Positions 62,524-64,000 of a stretch of DNA of 64,000 nt are shown one piece after another. Origin of the DNA: CAISCU01 sp051861545. Lineage in GTDB: Bacteria > Bacteroidota > Bacteroidia > UKL13-3. Positions within the stretch are counted from its first letter, which is position 1. Every line of letters starts with the position of its first letter. The translations under genes were made by a program, and so were the position numbers. The stretch is from NCBI GenBank assembly GCA_051861545.1, contig JBIMKP010000013.1, positions 1 to 64,000 on the forward strand, written 5' to 3'. The notes under the pieces are model-generated. The model saw only the letters and a program-made list of their open reading frames with translations, ran no database searches and was not told the DNA's origin.

Positions 62524-62550
62524 AAAAGCCGGCTCTGGGGACCGGCTTTT
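62524..62550 (-). terminator. Terminator of pdhC
   Basis: AAAAGCCGG pairs perfectly with CCGGCTTTT (9-nt loop), with A and T runs. It lies between the PIN gene and the convergent pdhC. Confidence 0.88.
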
Positions 62551-62569
62551 CTTTTTTATAGGATATGGA

Positions 62570-63814
62570 TTAAACCAACATCTTCACTGGATTTTCTAAC
62601 AAATCTTTAAGCGTTTGTAAGAATGAAGATCCAACCGCTCCATCCACAACACGGTGGTCGCAGCTCAATGTTACTTTCATAACATTACCAACTTTCATTT
62701 GTCCGTTTTCTACAATTACTGCCTCTTTAGCAGCTCCAATGGCTAAAATACAAGCATCTGGTGGATTGATGATTGCAGTGAATTCATCAATTCCAAACAT
62801 GCCTAAATTGCTAATAGTAAATGTATTTCCTTCGAACTCGTTTGGTTGTAATTTTTTGTTTTTAGCTTTATCTGCCAATTGTTTTACTTCAGCACTGATA
62901 TGGGCAATGCTTTTATTATCTGCAAATTTTACAACAGGAACAATCAATCCATCTTCAATAGCAACCGCTACACCAATATGAATATGGTGGTTGTATCTGA
63001 TTTTATCACCTAACCAAGATGTATTAACATTTGGATTTTTTCTTAAACTCAATGCCACAGCTTTGATAATGATATCATTCATCGAGATTTTTACATCTGT
63101 GAATTCATTCATTTGTTTTCTTGCTGCAATGGCTTTATCCATGTTAATCGACATGGTTAAATAGAAATGAGGTGCAGTATGTTTGCTTTCACTTAAGCGA
63201 CGGGCAATTACTTTTCTCATTTGACTCAAATTCACTTCCTCATAACTTTCTTGAGCTACGATTTGTGGCAAACTTACAACGCTTGCTGCAGGAGCTGAAG
63301 CAGGTTTGCTTGCTGGAGTAAAGTTTTCAATGTCCTTTTTAATGATTCTACCATTATCGCCACTTCCTTGAACCATCGATAAATCAATGCCTTTTTCTTT
63401 AGCAATATTTTTAGCTAAAGGAGAAGCTTTTACTCGTCCATCATTGTTGTTAGTAGCATGAACTGTTTCAATAGGTGCATTAGAAACTTCTTCTTTTTTA
63501 ACTTCTTCTGCTACTGGAGCTGCAGCCGGTGCAGCAGCTGTTGAAGCACCTGCTAGTAAAGCAGAAATATCTTCGCCTTTCTGACCAACAATTGCAATTA
63601 ATGCATCAACCGGAACAGAACCACCAGCAGGAATTCCTATATGTAAAAGTGTTCCTTTTACATAGTTTTCCAACTCCATAGTTGCCTTATCGGTTTCTAC
63701 CTCTGCAAGGATATCACCGGATTTAATATCATCACCCACCTGTTTTAGCCATGAAACAATAACTCCTTCGGTCATTGTATCGCTCATTTTGGGCATGCGG
63801 ATTACTTCAGCCAT
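62570..63814 (-). CDS. pdhC: Pyruvate dehydrogenase E2 (dihydrolipoyl acetyltransferase)
   Basis: The 414-aa protein has one N-terminal lipoyl domain with the lipoyl Lys43 in ETDKATMEL, an Ala/Pro-rich flexible linker (about 85-130), an E3/E1-binding domain (about 130-165: KASPLAKNIAKEKGIDL and NGRIIKKDIENF), and the catalytic domain (about 190-414) with the His-Asp pair in SCDHRVVDGAVG. The N terminus AEVIRMPKMSDTMTEG separates it from the 2-oxoglutarate enzyme. It forms the core of the complex that makes acetyl-CoA. There is one lipoyl domain, against two in many relatives. No E1 gene is within view. Confidence 0.95.
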   Translation of the reverse strand: MAEVIRMPKMSDTMTEGVIVSWLKQVGDDIKSGDILAEVETDKATMELENYVKGTLLHIGIPAGGSVPVDALIAIVGQKGEDISALLAGASTAAAPAAAPVAEEVKKEEVSNAPIETVHATNNNDGRVKASPLAKNIAKEKGIDLSMVQGSGDNGRIIKKDIENFTPASKPASAPAASVVSLPQIVAQESYEEVNLSQMRKVIARRLSESKHTAPHFYLTMSINMDKAIAARKQMNEFTDVKISMNDIIIKAVALSLRKNPNVNTSWLGDKIRYNHHIHIGVAVAIEDGLIVPVVKFADNKSIAHISAEVKQLADKAKNKKLQPNEFEGNTFTISNLGMFGIDEFTAIINPPDACILAIGAAKEAVIVENGQMKVGNVMKVTLSCDHRVVDGAVGSSFLQTLKDLLENPVKMLV

Positions 63815-63838
63815 TTTTTTATAAATTTAAGAGAACCG

Positions 63839-63868
63839 CAAAAATAAGATTTGAATCGTCTAATGCAA
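63839..63868 (-). promoter_or_regulatory. Bacteroidota promoter for pdhC
   Basis: On the minus strand TTG (63868-63866), a 19-bp spacer and TATTTTTG (63846-63839) match the -33/-7 consensus. The ATG of pdhC is at 63814. Confidence 0.6.
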
Positions 63869-64000
63869 TAATCTACGCGAAATCTAAGCTAAAAGAATAA
63901 GATTATTCCTGAATTTTACATTTGCTGTTGAAATATTCTTAATAAAAGCCTCTAAAAGCCGCCTTATTTCGTGGTTTCTATAATTTCACTCCATGAACCA

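Noticed and set aside
63964..64000. 12-codon minus-strand open stretch ending GSWSEIIETTK plus stop at the right edge
   Set aside because: It could be a gene end, but it is too short to support.

Overview
The window is about 64 kb of AT-rich DNA from a member of the Bacteroidota. The evidence is a SusC/SusD pair, two proteins with type IX secretion (T9SS) C-terminal tails, PKD and LamG lipoproteins, an LptD of the Bacteroidota type, TAnnTTTG -7 promoter boxes, TTG starts and little use of Shine-Dalgarno sites. It looks like a free-living glycan degrader of the Chitinophagales/Sphingobacteriia sort, but I cannot place it below phylum with confidence. I saw no rRNA, tRNA or CRISPR array.

Region 1 (1-8.6 kb) is accessory. 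A very large secreted repeat protein on the minus strand (restored length about 2,095 aa) is cut by a 1,665-bp IS4-family (IS231-like) insertion sequence. The element has 17-bp inverted repeats and a 9-bp target duplication, and removing it with one duplicate restores the reading frame exactly. It carries a divergent AbrB-like small gene beside the transposase. Downstream lies a decayed remnant of an isocitrate dehydrogenase 3' end. Region 2 (9-20 kb) holds a TPR histidine kinase/LuxR regulator pair, a hypothetical protein, icd broken by one in-frame UGA at a conserved Trp codon, an ECF sigma / membrane-spanning anti-sigma / PKD lipoprotein operon, and an 11-PKD T9SS protein.

Region 3 (20.2-33.7 kb, all minus strand) is a polysaccharide utilisation locus. 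Its order is SusC, SusD, LamG lipoprotein, terminator, two GH144-like glucanases, a GH3 beta-glucosidase, a three-repeat T9SS protein and a degenerate-Nudix regulator. GH144 plus GH3 points to beta-1,2-glucan as the substrate. A 332-bp MITE-like element with 6-bp direct repeats lies upstream.

Region 4 (34.5-64 kb) is mostly core genome: an AspT/YidE-type transporter, gcvT, lptD, an amidase, an MCE protein, an AI-2E-family permease, a YtxH/holin-like envelope trio, an alpha-glucan set (GH31, GT4 glycogen-synthase-like, GH57), a TonB receptor, a TerB-like protein, a Cys/Met PLP enzyme, a Rieske protein, a TetR/UbiB-kinase pair, a VWA protein with maf, Ppx/GppA, a PIN toxin-antitoxin pair and the pyruvate dehydrogenase E2 gene. 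Most convergent ends have clear hairpin terminators.
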